Assembly (NCBI RefSeq): GCF_000266945.1
Contig: NC_018025.1
Location: 3,724,001 to 3,788,000, forward strand
Source: Desulfomonile tiedjei DSM 6799
GTDB lineage: Bacteria; Desulfobacterota; Desulfomonilia; Desulfomonilales; Desulfomonilaceae
Length of the DNA: 64,000 bases
Direction: 5' to 3'
In this document: piece after piece, positions 36,362 through 44,914 of the stretch
How the letters are laid out: every line of letters starts with the position of its first letter
Numbering within the stretch: position 1 is the first letter of the stretch
Program-made: the position numbers and the translations under genes
The notes under the pieces: model-generated
Told to the model about the DNA's origin: nothing
The model's input: the letters and a program-made list of their open reading frames with translations, nothing else
Databases searched by the model: none

Positions 36362-37225
36362 ATGAAGCGGTGGTTCGCAATTAATGAACATTACTGTTTG
36401 GGGCTTCGTCGCAACTTATCCGGCAGAATCGCTCTCTATTTGATCATATGCCTGACCATCCTTTTGGGCGGATTCGAAGCCACCGCCCTGAACTCCAGAG
36501 GAACGGAAGAATCCAGGCTGCCGGACAGCCGGCAATTGGACCGGTTGACAAAGCTGGATTCGGACAGCCTGATTCGGATGATACGACTGGCCGGCAGAGA
36601 TCGACTCATGTTTGTGTTGAAGAATATTGACGCCGATACCCTTGCTGGAATTCTTCGCACCATGGAGCCCGAGAAATTGGCTAAGATAATTCGTGTCTTG
36701 GCCGACGAGCAATTTCTCGCACATCAATCCCAAAACCGAAGATTCTTGAATCGAGAGAACGTGCAGAGAGAAGCAATTCAGCAGACGATTTGCGAGCCTG
36801 ACAAGAAGGTCGAACCAGCGACAACTCCCGTCAATGTTCAGCCTCCTGCATCTGAGACGGAACCGTCCATCGAGATTGACCGGTCCGTTTCACTCATTAT
36901 TCATCCGTCCAACCCGATCAGGGAACTCAGCACGCGTCAACTCAAACAGCTCATCTCCGGTGACGTAACGAATTGGAGTCAACTGGGCGGACCTGATTTG
37001 CCATTGAAAATGGTTACTACTCACCCCAGACACGGTATTGGCGAGTTCATGAATCCCGGAAATCTTATCCAGGCCCCATTTGACAGTCTGGTGGTAGTTG
37101 GCGTCGCTGGAACCCGGGGAGCGCTCGGCTTGGTTCGCACGCAAAACGAACGTCAACGATCGTTCTTGAACAACCATTCTGCAGTGAAGACGCTCGGCAT
37201 CAGAACCGCAAGCGAAAAACCGTAA
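36362..37225 (+). CDS. PstS-like phosphate-binding domain protein (C-terminal lobe only)
   Basis: This 287-residue protein has an N-terminal signal or anchor (IALYLIICLTILLGGF, about residues 22-40), a long helical middle region rich in LDRLTKLDSDSLIRMI-type sequence and MEPEKLAKIIRVLADEQ, and then a C-terminal domain of about 90 residues. The last part, NPIRELSTRQLKQLISGDVT then NWSQLGGPDLPLKMVTTHP, matches the PBP-like fold of PstS phosphate-binding proteins, where LS..QL..IFSG..TNW..LGG is typical. Only part of a full PstS is present, so phosphate binding is uncertain. The middle resembles no domain I know. Family-1 and element C repeats follow. Confidence 0.6.
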   Translation: MKRWFAINEHYCLGLRRNLSGRIALYLIICLTILLGGFEATALNSRGTEESRLPDSRQLDRLTKLDSDSLIRMIRLAGRDRLMFVLKNIDADTLAGILRTMEPEKLAKIIRVLADEQFLAHQSQNRRFLNRENVQREAIQQTICEPDKKVEPATTPVNVQPPASETEPSIEIDRSVSLIIHPSNPIRELSTRQLKQLISGDVTNWSQLGGPDLPLKMVTTHPRHGIGEFMNPGNLIQAPFDSLVVVGVAGTRGALGLVRTQNERQRSFLNNHSAVKTLGIRTASEKP

Positions 37226-37299
37226 TATGTGCTGTTCGGAAGAGTGGATATGTCCTTACTCCAAGTTTTGAGGGCCGGCTGGATTTTCCGATGATAGTT

Positions 37300-37700
37300 A
37301 TAGCCATTGCCGAATTGATGCCCGATTGCGGATAGGAGTTTGGTGGGCGCCGGCCTCCGCGCCTGCACACGTTAAATAGAATGAATGATATCAATAGAAT
37401 GGACCGGCAGGGAAGCACGGAGAATATGTCTCAAAAGTCAAAATTGATCCCTGATCGTAGCACGATCTTCTCGTCATCCGCCCGGCCTGATTGTAGGGGC
37501 GCCCCTCGTGGGTGCCCGGTAGTGACCGGCCTCCGTGCCGGTCATTCGGGGAAGGGCAGGCACTAGGCCTGCCCCTACCAAGATCGTGAATCGTGGCACG
37601 ATATTCTGTCCATTCATGAATTTTGAGACAGTTTCGGGACGCCGGTCCCCACTAACATCCTGAACTGAAGCGTGGGATAAACGTCGGAATTTATAGCAAT
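37300..37700 (+). repeat. Family-1 repeat split by element C
   Basis: Joining 37300-37413 to 37640-37700 restores the family-1 unit: the GGCGCCGGCCTCCGCGCC hairpin, the AT-rich spacer, and GGACCGGC / GCCGGTCC, whose loop carries the insertion. Confidence 0.7.
37414..37635 (-). mobile_element. Loop-inserting MITE-like element, copy C
   Basis: This element of about 222 bp is flanked by GGGA at 37410-37413 and 37636-37639. The right end is TTTTGAGACAGTTTC; the left end has drifted (AGCACGGAGAATATGTCTCA). Internal hairpins match copies A and D. Orientation as copy A. Confidence 0.75.
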
Positions 37701-37926
37701 CGCTCTAACATTCACATGCAGAATATTTTCCGGATGTGTTTTCCGGATTTTCTTGAAGGCTTGTAGCACTGCTCTGCGTGAATTCTTATACTATGAAAGA
37801 TCGTGAATTGCTCCCGCCGCAAAATGTGATCTCGGCGGGTTCGGTCCGAGTGTCATGATTTGAAGGAGATCAAAAACGGAAGAATTACCTGCCAGACTCT
37901 CTGACACGGATAGCGCCGAAGAACGG

Positions 37927-39771
37927 TTGCATAAGAGGAGCCGGTTTTCCGCGGTGTTGCCGCAGGCTCATCATATTGCCGAGGCGTTCGAGGGGCTTGT
38001 GTACACTTGTTCTCCACATTCCCGCATAGAATTTATGAACTCGGAAATGGCTGAATGGATCGGCCGCAATGTAATCGGAGAAAAGATATCCGAATCAGTC
38101 CCGGAATTAACATTTACCTGCCCCGAGGAAGCAATTGAAGAAGCGAGACAAGGGAAAACGGTAAAATGGGATGCTTTGAACCCGGCGAACGATCGCTGGT
38201 ACCGCGTTGTGAATGCTCCTCATGAAAACCCGGACGGTTCGGTTTCTGTGCTGGTGATGGTGCGTGACATCACCGAACAAAAATCTACTGAAGAGAGAGT
38301 TCGGCTACTGAACAATTTTCTCGATCACGTGGTGGAATCGTTGGCTCATCCGTTTCTTATAATCGATCCTGACGACTACTCGATCGTTATGGCCAATTCT
38401 GCGGCAAAGAAGGCAGGGGCAGCATCGGGATTCTGTGCCGAAATGGGTGATGACGACTTCAACAATGATAACCTTCCCTGCCCTCTAGACGAGATTAACC
38501 GAACCGGCAAACCTGTCATCAAATCGTTTGAACGTGAACTGGCCGGAAATTCAAAATACCTGGAAATCCATGCTCACCCGTTTTTCGACAAAGACGGTAA
38601 TCTCGTCAAAATCGTGGAATATATCCTGGACCTGACCGAAAAAATCACCTTGGAACAGGCTCTTAGAGATTCGGAGACAAGAACTCGTTCGGTTGCACAA
38701 TCCTCGGTGGACGCCATAATTTCGTCCAACGATGAGGATGTAGTCATTTTCTGGAATGACGGCGCACGAAAGATGTTCGGGTACCGTGAGGAGGAGATCC
38801 TTGGTAAACCGGTTACCACGATTATTCCGGAGCGCTACAGAAAGTATCACTCCGAAGGGGTGAAGCGCTTTTTGGAAACCGGCGCAACCAGCCTCACCGG
38901 CCGCACTATGGAATTACAGGGACTCAGGAAGAATGGTCAAGAGTTCCCGCTGGAACTCTCGTTATCCACATGGAGAGCCCGCGGACGCGTTTACTTCAGC
39001 GGCATAATCAGAGATATCACAGATCGAAAAGAAGCGGAGCAAGCCCTGGCCCAGCGAACAGCCGAGGTTCAGGAGAGAAAGGAAGAGTTGGAAGCACTCA
39101 TCCAGATGGTTGCTCACGACCTGAAAAGCCCGGTCATAGCCATTGCCGGACTGGTGCGGAGTTTGAAAAAGAAGATCGACTCAAATCCGCAGGATGAAAA
39201 TGTCGGTCGCATTGCAGAACAGATTCTCACTTCAAGTCAGACCATGGAAGAATTTCTGACCGATTTGTTGGATGCCATGGCTGTGGAAAAGACGGAACCG
39301 CAATTAGAACAATTCAACCTCGAGGAAGTCATCGAAGAAGTTGTGAGCGAGCACCGGCCTTCAATCGATGAAAAGCGAATCACGGTTCAAACTGAATTCT
39401 TTGCGTCAGATTCCACGGTTACCGCTGACAAACGAAGAATAAAGCAGGTCTTCGATAATCTGGTCTCAAACGCGTGGCGTTACATGGGCGATGTGTTGGA
39501 GCCCACCATATGTATCAAAATCAGGGACGATGGTTTATTCGTGACCGCCATGGTGTGCGACAACGGTATCGGAATTCCGCAAGAATATCAGAAAAGAGTT
39601 TTCGATCAGTTCTTTCGAGTATCGAATTCATCCCAACAAAAGGGCACGGGTCTGGGATTGTCTATCGTGAAGAAAATCGTTGAAATCCATGGAGGCGCGA
39701 TTCATTGCGAATCGGAGTTGGGAAAGGGCGCTGCTTTTATCATGAAATTGCCCAGGAATCCTCTACAATAG
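37927..39771 (+). CDS. PAS-domain sensor histidine kinase
   Basis: This cytoplasmic kinase has 614 residues from TTG 37927. Three PAS-type units occur at about 15-120, 125-245 and 255-370, the last with the DGARKMFGYREEEILGKPVTTIIPERYR and DITDRKEAEQ signatures. HisKA reads QMVAHDLKSPVIAIAG with the phosphorylated His at about 397; the ATPase has NLVSNAWRYM, DNGIGIP and GTGLGLSIVKKI. The frame is open 54 codons further back to a TGA at 37861, and an ACG codon at 37876 has AAGGAG at ideal spacing, so the true start may be that ACG, a mutated ATG. No response regulator is adjacent. Confidence 0.87.
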   Translation: MHKRSRFSAVLPQAHHIAEAFEGLVYTCSPHSRIEFMNSEMAEWIGRNVIGEKISESVPELTFTCPEEAIEEARQGKTVKWDALNPANDRWYRVVNAPHENPDGSVSVLVMVRDITEQKSTEERVRLLNNFLDHVVESLAHPFLIIDPDDYSIVMANSAAKKAGAASGFCAEMGDDDFNNDNLPCPLDEINRTGKPVIKSFERELAGNSKYLEIHAHPFFDKDGNLVKIVEYILDLTEKITLEQALRDSETRTRSVAQSSVDAIISSNDEDVVIFWNDGARKMFGYREEEILGKPVTTIIPERYRKYHSEGVKRFLETGATSLTGRTMELQGLRKNGQEFPLELSLSTWRARGRVYFSGIIRDITDRKEAEQALAQRTAEVQERKEELEALIQMVAHDLKSPVIAIAGLVRSLKKKIDSNPQDENVGRIAEQILTSSQTMEEFLTDLLDAMAVEKTEPQLEQFNLEEVIEEVVSEHRPSIDEKRITVQTEFFASDSTVTADKRRIKQVFDNLVSNAWRYMGDVLEPTICIKIRDDGLFVTAMVCDNGIGIPQEYQKRVFDQFFRVSNSSQQKGTGLGLSIVKKIVEIHGGAIHCESELGKGAAFIMKLPRNPLQ

Positions 39772-39784
39772 TCAATGTTCTGAA

Positions 39785-40060
39785 CTATGGCTTCTTTTTC
39801 TTGTTTTTCTGGCCCTCGGGACCGGAGGTGTCCCACTCTCCCGATATTTCGACCGTTATACCATCCTGAGCCATCCGTGCCATATCCTGAATATTGATCA
39901 TTTGAGTATCCGCAGCGGAGATCTCCGCCGGATCGGGTCTGTTCGGGTCCAATTTTTTTTTGCATTTGGGGCAGCTTGCGCGTCCTGCCTTTAGCTGCGA
40001 TTCGGATACTATGAAGTCATTACCGCAGGAACAGTGCCATGAGATTTCACGTTTTTTCAC
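39785..40060 (-). CDS. Zinc-ribbon hypothetical protein
   Basis: This 91-residue protein has the ligand pairs CSCG (residues 10-13) and CPKC (30-33) in an N-terminal zinc ribbon, a middle with MINIQDMARMAQDGITVEI, and a lysine-rich tail. No function can be assigned. It is convergent with the PAS kinase, 13 bp from its end, and directly upstream of nothing obvious on its own strand. Confidence 0.65.
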   Translation of the reverse strand: MKKREISWHCSCGNDFIVSESQLKAGRASCPKCKKKLDPNRPDPAEISAADTQMINIQDMARMAQDGITVEISGEWDTSGPEGQKNKKKKP

Positions 40061-40081
40061 TTTTCACCTGCCATTAATTGC

Positions 40082-41503
40082 TCAGTACATCGTAGTGAAA
40101 GGGGAGACGCCGGGTCTATTGTTTGCCGCGTGGTACTCGAGAATCTTCCGTATCCAGGGGTCCCGTTCCAGTTGATCGGCTCTTAGAACATCCACAGCGG
40201 TGCGCTCCGGCCAATGCGAGTCTTCTTCTATGAGAATATCCGGCTGGAGTCCTTTTCCTTCTATATCACGACCGTCCGCAGTGTAATAGTGGGCAGTCGT
40301 GAGGCGCAAGGCCATTCCTGTCTGAATGGGAAAAACTGCCTGAACCGATGCTTTTCCGAAACTGGGTTTTCCAGCGACAATGACATTCGTGCGTCCCTGC
40401 AGTGCTCCGGTCAGAATTTCGGAAGCACTCGCAGACCCCTGATTTATCAAAATAATGATCTTTGTATCCGGAACCATTTTCTTTCCGGATGCTCGAAATT
40501 CCCTCGCGAAATCCGGGTTTCTCCCTTTTAGAGAGGTAATCATGCCATCAGGGACAAAAAGATCCGCCACCTGGATTGCTTCTTCAAAGACCCCTCCGGG
40601 ATTATCCCGAAGATCCAGGATAAGCAGTTTATCACGGGATGGCATTCGCGAGAACCGGACCAGTGCCTGATATACTTCTCCTGAAACCGATTCCTGAAAA
40701 TTGACGATTCTTAAATACGCTGCATCCTGTGAAAGTAGAGCAAAACGAACCGGACGGATTTGGATCATGCGCCGTTTCATGACCAGTTGACGAATTCGTC
40801 CAGATCTCGCTTCTTTCAATGTCACGGATATGGTCGATCCCGCCGGACCTCGTACCTTGCGAAGGACCTCCAGTAAAGGCACATTTTGAAGAGAATTCTG
40901 ATCTATTTGAAGGATGGTGTCACCTGCCCGAATTCCCGCATCGTAAGCCGGAGATCCCTCGAACGGCGAAATGACGACGTACTCGCCATTCTTGGGCGTC
41001 ACCACCATTCCTACGCCTCCGAATTTTCCGGAAGTGCCTATCTTGAGCTCTTTGAGCATGCTCAAATCCATCAAGCAGGAATTGGGGTCCAGATCCTGAA
41101 GGAACAGGTTCAAGGATCTGAGGAGAGACTGTTCGCGGTTAATTTTACAGGCCGATTCTATTTGTGCGATTGCCTTCGAGAAACATACTTCCGGTTCCGC
41201 ACCGCATTCTTGAAAAGTCTCCAAATCTTCCGTGCAATTGGGCAGCATACTGAATGTGAATTTCTCCAGTATACCATTGAAGAGATCGGCATCATGAATT
41301 TTCTGTGCATAATGCTGACGAAACAGAGCAATTGCCTCATCGAACGGCCGAATGCCTGTAACAGATCGCAATGGTCTGATGAAACCCGAATCGGAAAATT
41401 CCGTGCCGTTTGTAGCAGCGAACCCCGTGACAGCGCTCCCGTAGATGAAAAACATAAGAAACAGGAGAGGTAAGATGACTTTTCCGGAAGTCAGTATCAA
41501 CAT
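40082..41503 (-). CDS. S41 carboxy-terminal processing protease (CtpA-like)
   Basis: This periplasmic serine protease has about 473 residues. It has an N-terminal signal sequence (VILPLLFLMFFIYGSAVTGFA), a PDZ domain at about 170-260 (GVGMVVTPKNGEYVVISPFE, YDAGIRAGDTILQIDQNSL) and the catalytic peptidase domain with LDLRDNPGGVFEEAI, the nucleophile in NQGSASASEILTGAL and the general-base Lys in GKPSFGKASVQ. Ctp proteases trim periplasmic proteins or peptidoglycan hydrolases. I chose ATG 41503 because the signal starts right after it; an upstream ATG at 41569 adds 22 residues. Confidence 0.9.
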   Translation of the reverse strand: MLILTSGKVILPLLFLMFFIYGSAVTGFAATNGTEFSDSGFIRPLRSVTGIRPFDEAIALFRQHYAQKIHDADLFNGILEKFTFSMLPNCTEDLETFQECGAEPEVCFSKAIAQIESACKINREQSLLRSLNLFLQDLDPNSCLMDLSMLKELKIGTSGKFGGVGMVVTPKNGEYVVISPFEGSPAYDAGIRAGDTILQIDQNSLQNVPLLEVLRKVRGPAGSTISVTLKEARSGRIRQLVMKRRMIQIRPVRFALLSQDAAYLRIVNFQESVSGEVYQALVRFSRMPSRDKLLILDLRDNPGGVFEEAIQVADLFVPDGMITSLKGRNPDFAREFRASGKKMVPDTKIIILINQGSASASEILTGALQGRTNVIVAGKPSFGKASVQAVFPIQTGMALRLTTAHYYTADGRDIEGKGLQPDILIEEDSHWPERTAVDVLRADQLERDPWIRKILEYHAANNRPGVSPFTTMY

Positions 41504-41768
41504 TTCTGCTCGAATAAGAACGGTTTTCTTGGGCAGAAAGCAAACTCCTGCCTTCGGTGAATCATCCACTACGGAGCAAATCCTGTCAACCGTATCCGCC
41601 AGCCTGCAGAGTTAAAATTTTCCCCGAATCGGGACTAATGCAGCGGCCTTTCAGGCCCAATCCCCTACATTACTATACGCTAAGAAGACGAAAAAAGAGA
41701 TGACAATCATGCAATTCGAGGATACAATCCAGCTCATGTAGTTATTTTTTTTCTGTGGTGAGGGTATT

Positions 41769-42212
41769 ATGCGGTTCAAACAGGTCTGCCTTGCCATTTT
41801 TGTTGCGGTTCTTTGTTTTATTCCGGCTTTGTCCGGCGCAGCCTGATGTGATTTCGCCTTCTGGGCAGAAGGTCCGAGCTATTTTCAGGGTGGCACGACT
41901 CCTCCAAATCCGGGATATTCCGGTAATTGGAACAATGGTTACCAACAGCCGCAACAGCAATCGGCTCAAGATCGAGATTACGAAGTCCAGGTATTCACCG
42001 GTGAGGGTGGCTCAGTAACTCCCAGTCCTGCGAATCCGCGGCTTCGGCCGGTACATCAGCGAGACAATGCTACAGTAGCACGGCCCGTGAATCCGCGTTC
42101 TGTGAAGCCACACATCGAGGTTGGCAGCGCCGTTTCCGATTCGCGACTGGTCTATGGAGACCAGGCTTCACGCCCTATGTCTTCGAGAGTTTTAGGCCCT
42201 TACATGTGGTAG
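41769..42212 (+). CDS. Candidate secreted selenoprotein (in-frame UGA after signal peptide)
   Basis: A clear signal peptide (MRFKQVCLAIFVAVLCFIPA, then LSGAA) is followed directly by an in-frame UGA at 41844-41846 and then 121 more open codons to TAG at 42212. Read as selenocysteine, the mature protein would begin with U26-C27 (UCDFAFWAEGPSYFQGG) and continue as a Pro/Gln/Asn-rich chain ending VLGPYMW, 147 residues in all. A SECIS-like stem follows the UGA at the same distance as in the two proven families of this window. GAGGG lies about 6 nt before the ATG. If the UGA is a true stop, this is a nonsense-mutated gene, perhaps TGG to TGA. I do not recognise the family. Confidence 0.5.
41856..41873 (+). 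promoter_or_regulatory. Candidate SECIS stem-loop
   Basis: CCUUCU pairs perfectly with AGAAGG around the loop GGGC, extendable by one G-U pair. The apical loop starts 16 nt after the UGA and begins with GG, nearly the same as the fdhA loop GGGCU. Confidence 0.5.
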
Positions 42213-42345
42213 TTTTTTTGCTGGTTTCGCCTGCCTTTGAGCGGCTTCATTGAGAGGATCGCACCGTTCGATATGCCGTGTGATCTGATTGGCAATTCAA
42301 GATACACATATTTACTTTATTTTTTGGATGAACTGAGGGTGAACC

Positions 42346-42813
42346 GTGGTAGTAAAGGAGCGTAAGATAAAGAAGAGCAGTGTTGATGAGACGACTGAGA
42401 CGGATCAAGCATGGTGGTCCGATTCGAGTGACGACACTGATTGGCTGGATCACGATTCCAACCATTTTGATCCTGACATGAACGGGATGATCTCTCCCGT
42501 GATTGTCGATTCCGTAAACTTCACGTCCAGCCGTGTTGCTTCGATCAGAGAAAGCCACGCGTTGCTCAGTCAATTTTCTCAAAAAGAACTCAAAATACTC
42601 ATGAGTCTCAAGCGCAACACTTCTCCGAAAGCGTGGACGCTGAGAGAAGATCTCGTAGTCCTGACGCTTGCCATGAGCAATCGAGAAATTGCTGAAGTGT
42701 TGACGGACAGGAACAAGGAAGCAGTGAAGAAACGGCTGCAATTATTGCGATCCAAAGGTTTGTCCAAGAGACAACCCGAAGAAGAATCAGCTCCCCAGCA
42801 AAACGCACTCTAA
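42346..42813 (+). CDS. Hypothetical protein with C-terminal SANT/Myb-like helix-turn-helix
   Basis: This 155-residue protein starts at GTG with GAGGG at good spacing. The N-terminal half is acidic and Asp/Trp-rich (WWSDSSDDTDWLDHD). The C-terminal part, WTLREDLVVLTLAMSNREIA then EVLTDRNKEAVKKRLQLLRS, has the W-E-D...EIA..L..R....VKxR spacing of SANT/Myb-like DNA-binding domains, also seen in phage and regulatory proteins. A role in DNA binding is inferred only from this pattern. A bidirectional terminator follows. Confidence 0.6.
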   Translation: MVVKERKIKKSSVDETTETDQAWWSDSSDDTDWLDHDSNHFDPDMNGMISPVIVDSVNFTSSRVASIRESHALLSQFSQKELKILMSLKRNTSPKAWTLREDLVVLTLAMSNREIAEVLTDRNKEAVKKRLQLLRSKGLSKRQPEEESAPQQNAL

Positions 42814-42877
42814 AGGTTGCAGAGCCGTTTTCAACAATTCGCGCCACAACCAAATCATATCACAAAAAAAGATGTCG

Positions 42878-42908
42878 GAAGGGACCTCTAAATGAGCAGA
42901 GGTCCTTC
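42878..42908. terminator. Bidirectional terminator
   Basis: GAAGGGACCTCT pairs with AGAGGTCCTTC (one bulged G) around an 8-nt loop, between convergent genes. T-rich sequence follows rightward (TCTCTTTGCTGTTT), and an A-run lies just left (AAAAAAA), giving a U-run for the leftward transcript. Confidence 0.75.
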
Positions 42909-42933
42909 TCTTTGCTGTTTGCCCTGGGTCAGC

Positions 42934-43575
42934 TCAGGCTTCGACCAGGTTTCCTCTGGAAATTTTCAGAAGCGAATTTGTAGTTTTCTGAACAAAATCC
43001 CTGTCGTGAGAAATCACAATATAGCTGAGATTCAGGTCGTGCAGCACTTCGATTATGCGTTCGGTAGTCTCTTCATCGAGTCCGCTCGTAGGTTCATCGA
43101 GAATCAACACTTCCGGTTCCATTGCCAGAACAGTGGCTAGCGATACCAGGCGCTTCTCCCCGCCAGACAGCTTGTACGTTATTCTTTCCTCGAATCCCTC
43201 CAGTTTGAGGGTTCGCAATGTCTCACGAACAATGCGCTTCGCCTCTTCGGGCGATTTCCCCATGTTCAGAGGACCGAAAGCTACGTCTTCCAGAACCGTA
43301 GGACAGAAAAGCTGGTCGTCTGCATCCTGAAAGAGAAATCCTATGCGGCCCCGTATTTCTGCAAAATCCGATTCACTGGTCCGCTGTTTTCCGAAAATTT
43401 CCACGATCCCGGATTCAGGGAAAGCCAACCCCATAATGATGTGGCATAGCGTGGTTTTTCCGGATCCATTCGGTCCTACAAGCCCGACCCGATCGCCGGG
43501 ATTCAGCGAAAATGTTACACCATCAAGAACGTACCGAGTATCGTAGCGAAATCTTATGTCTCTCAGTCGGATCAT
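42934..43575 (-). CDS. ABC transporter ATPase, ECF/CbiO type
   Basis: This 213-residue ATP-binding subunit has Walker A GPNGSGKTT, the Q-loop FLFQDADDQLFCPTVLEDVAFGPLN (the DADDQLF sequence is typical of ECF-type CbiO/EcfA proteins), signature LSGGEKRLVSLATVLAMEP and Walker B VLILDEPTSGLD with the switch His in ISHD. Such ATPases energise uptake of cobalt, nickel, biotin or other vitamins. No membrane (T) or substrate (S) component is next to it, so the transported compound is unknown and the partners must be elsewhere. Confidence 0.88.
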   Translation of the reverse strand: MIRLRDIRFRYDTRYVLDGVTFSLNPGDRVGLVGPNGSGKTTLCHIIMGLAFPESGIVEIFGKQRTSESDFAEIRGRIGFLFQDADDQLFCPTVLEDVAFGPLNMGKSPEEAKRIVRETLRTLKLEGFEERITYKLSGGEKRLVSLATVLAMEPEVLILDEPTSGLDEETTERIIEVLHDLNLSYIVISHDRDFVQKTTNSLLKISRGNLVEA

Positions 43576-44068
43576 TATTGTGCGATCAGGAGGGTGAAAC
43601 GAACGGTGGGTGCAAAATGCAAATGAGATGCTGCGACTACGTATCTATCGAGTATATGCGCTTGTTTCATCGGCCCGTATTTAGTTCATGTTATGTTTTT
43701 TCAATAAATAGCATTCCTGATTCTCTCTGTCAACTCGCAGAAACCAAGACCTCATCGCGTGACACGGGCTTCTATCCGATACCGAAGTGGTAGGCAGAAC
43801 GCGTGCGTTCGAAGCGTCGGAATCCGGCCAAAGCGAGACCCCTCGCATCAAACTATAGGAGTGGAGCGGGTTTGTCCGGAATACTTGGAGCATATCATGC
43901 AACTCGTTAAGAGACTGTCCAAGATGGGTGACAAGAATCACTGTCCGCGAAGCCATTCCTGCAATGGAACTCTTGCGACATGCAAAAGAGTAGACTTTGT
44001 ATTGTGTTTCCTTGACTTTCCCTGAGTCGATCATTGATACTTGCCTCAATTCGCAGGAAAGAGAACAC
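43576..44068. other. Intergenic region upstream of the nucleoside phosphorylase
   Basis: No supported gene in this 493-bp divergent region. TTGACT at 44012 and GATACT at 44036 (18-bp spacer) could be the promoter of the purine operon. Short frames here have no family features. Confidence 0.4.
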
Positions 44069-44914
44069 ATGGAAGACCTCTATCAATGGATCCAGGAAGC
44101 TGCCGCTTTCCTGAAGAGGACAGTCGATTTCAAGCCCGATGCAGGAATTATCCTCGGAACCGGACTTGGTGGCGTTGCCGAGCGTCTGGAAATTGCCGAG
44201 CGTATCCCGTACAGCCGGATTCCACATTTTCTGGAATCCACTGTTGAAGGACATTCGGGGCACCTGGTTTTCGGAAAGCTGGCGAATCGTCCCGTTGTTG
44301 TCATGCAGGGACGTTTCCATTCGTACGAAGGCTACTCGATGCACCAGATAACACTCCCGGTCAGGCTCATGCACGCATTGGGTGCCCGGTACCTGTTCGT
44401 CAACAGTGCAGCGGGAGGACTGAATCCTCAATTCGTCCCGGGCGACATTATGATCGTGACGGATCACCTCAATTTGATGGGGCAGAATCCCTTACGAGGT
44501 ATGGTGGATCCGAGACTGGGAGACCGTTTTCCTGAAATGAGCTGTGCATACGATCGTGAGATGATCCGGATTGCCTTGAATGCTGCACTCGACCTGAAGA
44601 TGCACCTGCAGGCAGGCGTGTACGCTGCGGTTCAGGGGCCTTGTCTGGAGACCCCCGCAGAAACCCGGATGCTGCGTATCCTCGGAGCTGATGCAGTAGG
44701 AATGAGCACCGTTCCGGAAGTCATCGTTGCTGTCCAGTGTCGCATGAGAACCATGGTCTTGGCTGCCATAACCAACGTCAATCTTCCTGATTGCATGAAA
44801 CCCGTGTCCGTGCAGGAAGTCATAGCCAACGCCTCGATCGCGGAACCGAAAATTTCTCTGCTGATACAGGAGACGCTCCTGCGTCTCACTTTTGACGAAA
44901 CGATTGAGGTATGA
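44069..44914 (+). CDS. Purine nucleoside phosphorylase
   Basis: This enzyme splits purine nucleosides with phosphate into free base and ribose-1-phosphate. It has 281 residues, the length of trimeric class I PNP. Motifs are GIILGTGLGGVAERL (phosphate loop), VMQGRFHSYEGYSMHQITLPVRLM, VNSAAGGLNPQFVPGDIMIVTDHLN, GVYAAVQGPCLETPAETRML and GADAVGMSTVPEVIVA (base and ribose contacts). The E in LETPAE and the later AITNVN fit inosine/guanosine-type enzymes. AGGAAAGAG precedes the ATG. The stop overlaps the next gene by 4 bp, giving a purine or methylthioadenosine salvage operon. Confidence 0.92.
   Translation: MEDLYQWIQEAAAFLKRTVDFKPDAGIILGTGLGGVAERLEIAERIPYSRIPHFLESTVEGHSGHLVFGKLANRPVVVMQGRFHSYEGYSMHQITLPVRLMHALGARYLFVNSAAGGLNPQFVPGDIMIVTDHLNLMGQNPLRGMVDPRLGDRFPEMSCAYDREMIRIALNAALDLKMHLQAGVYAAVQGPCLETPAETRMLRILGADAVGMSTVPEVIVAVQCRMRTMVLAAITNVNLPDCMKPVSVQEVIANASIAEPKISLLIQETLLRLTFDETIEV

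Noticed and set aside
41755-42018. Alternative 87-codon frame over the candidate selenoprotein
   Set aside because: It lacks a signal peptide and any domain pattern, while the other frame has a canonical signal peptide and ribosome site and stays open to 42212 apart from the UGA.
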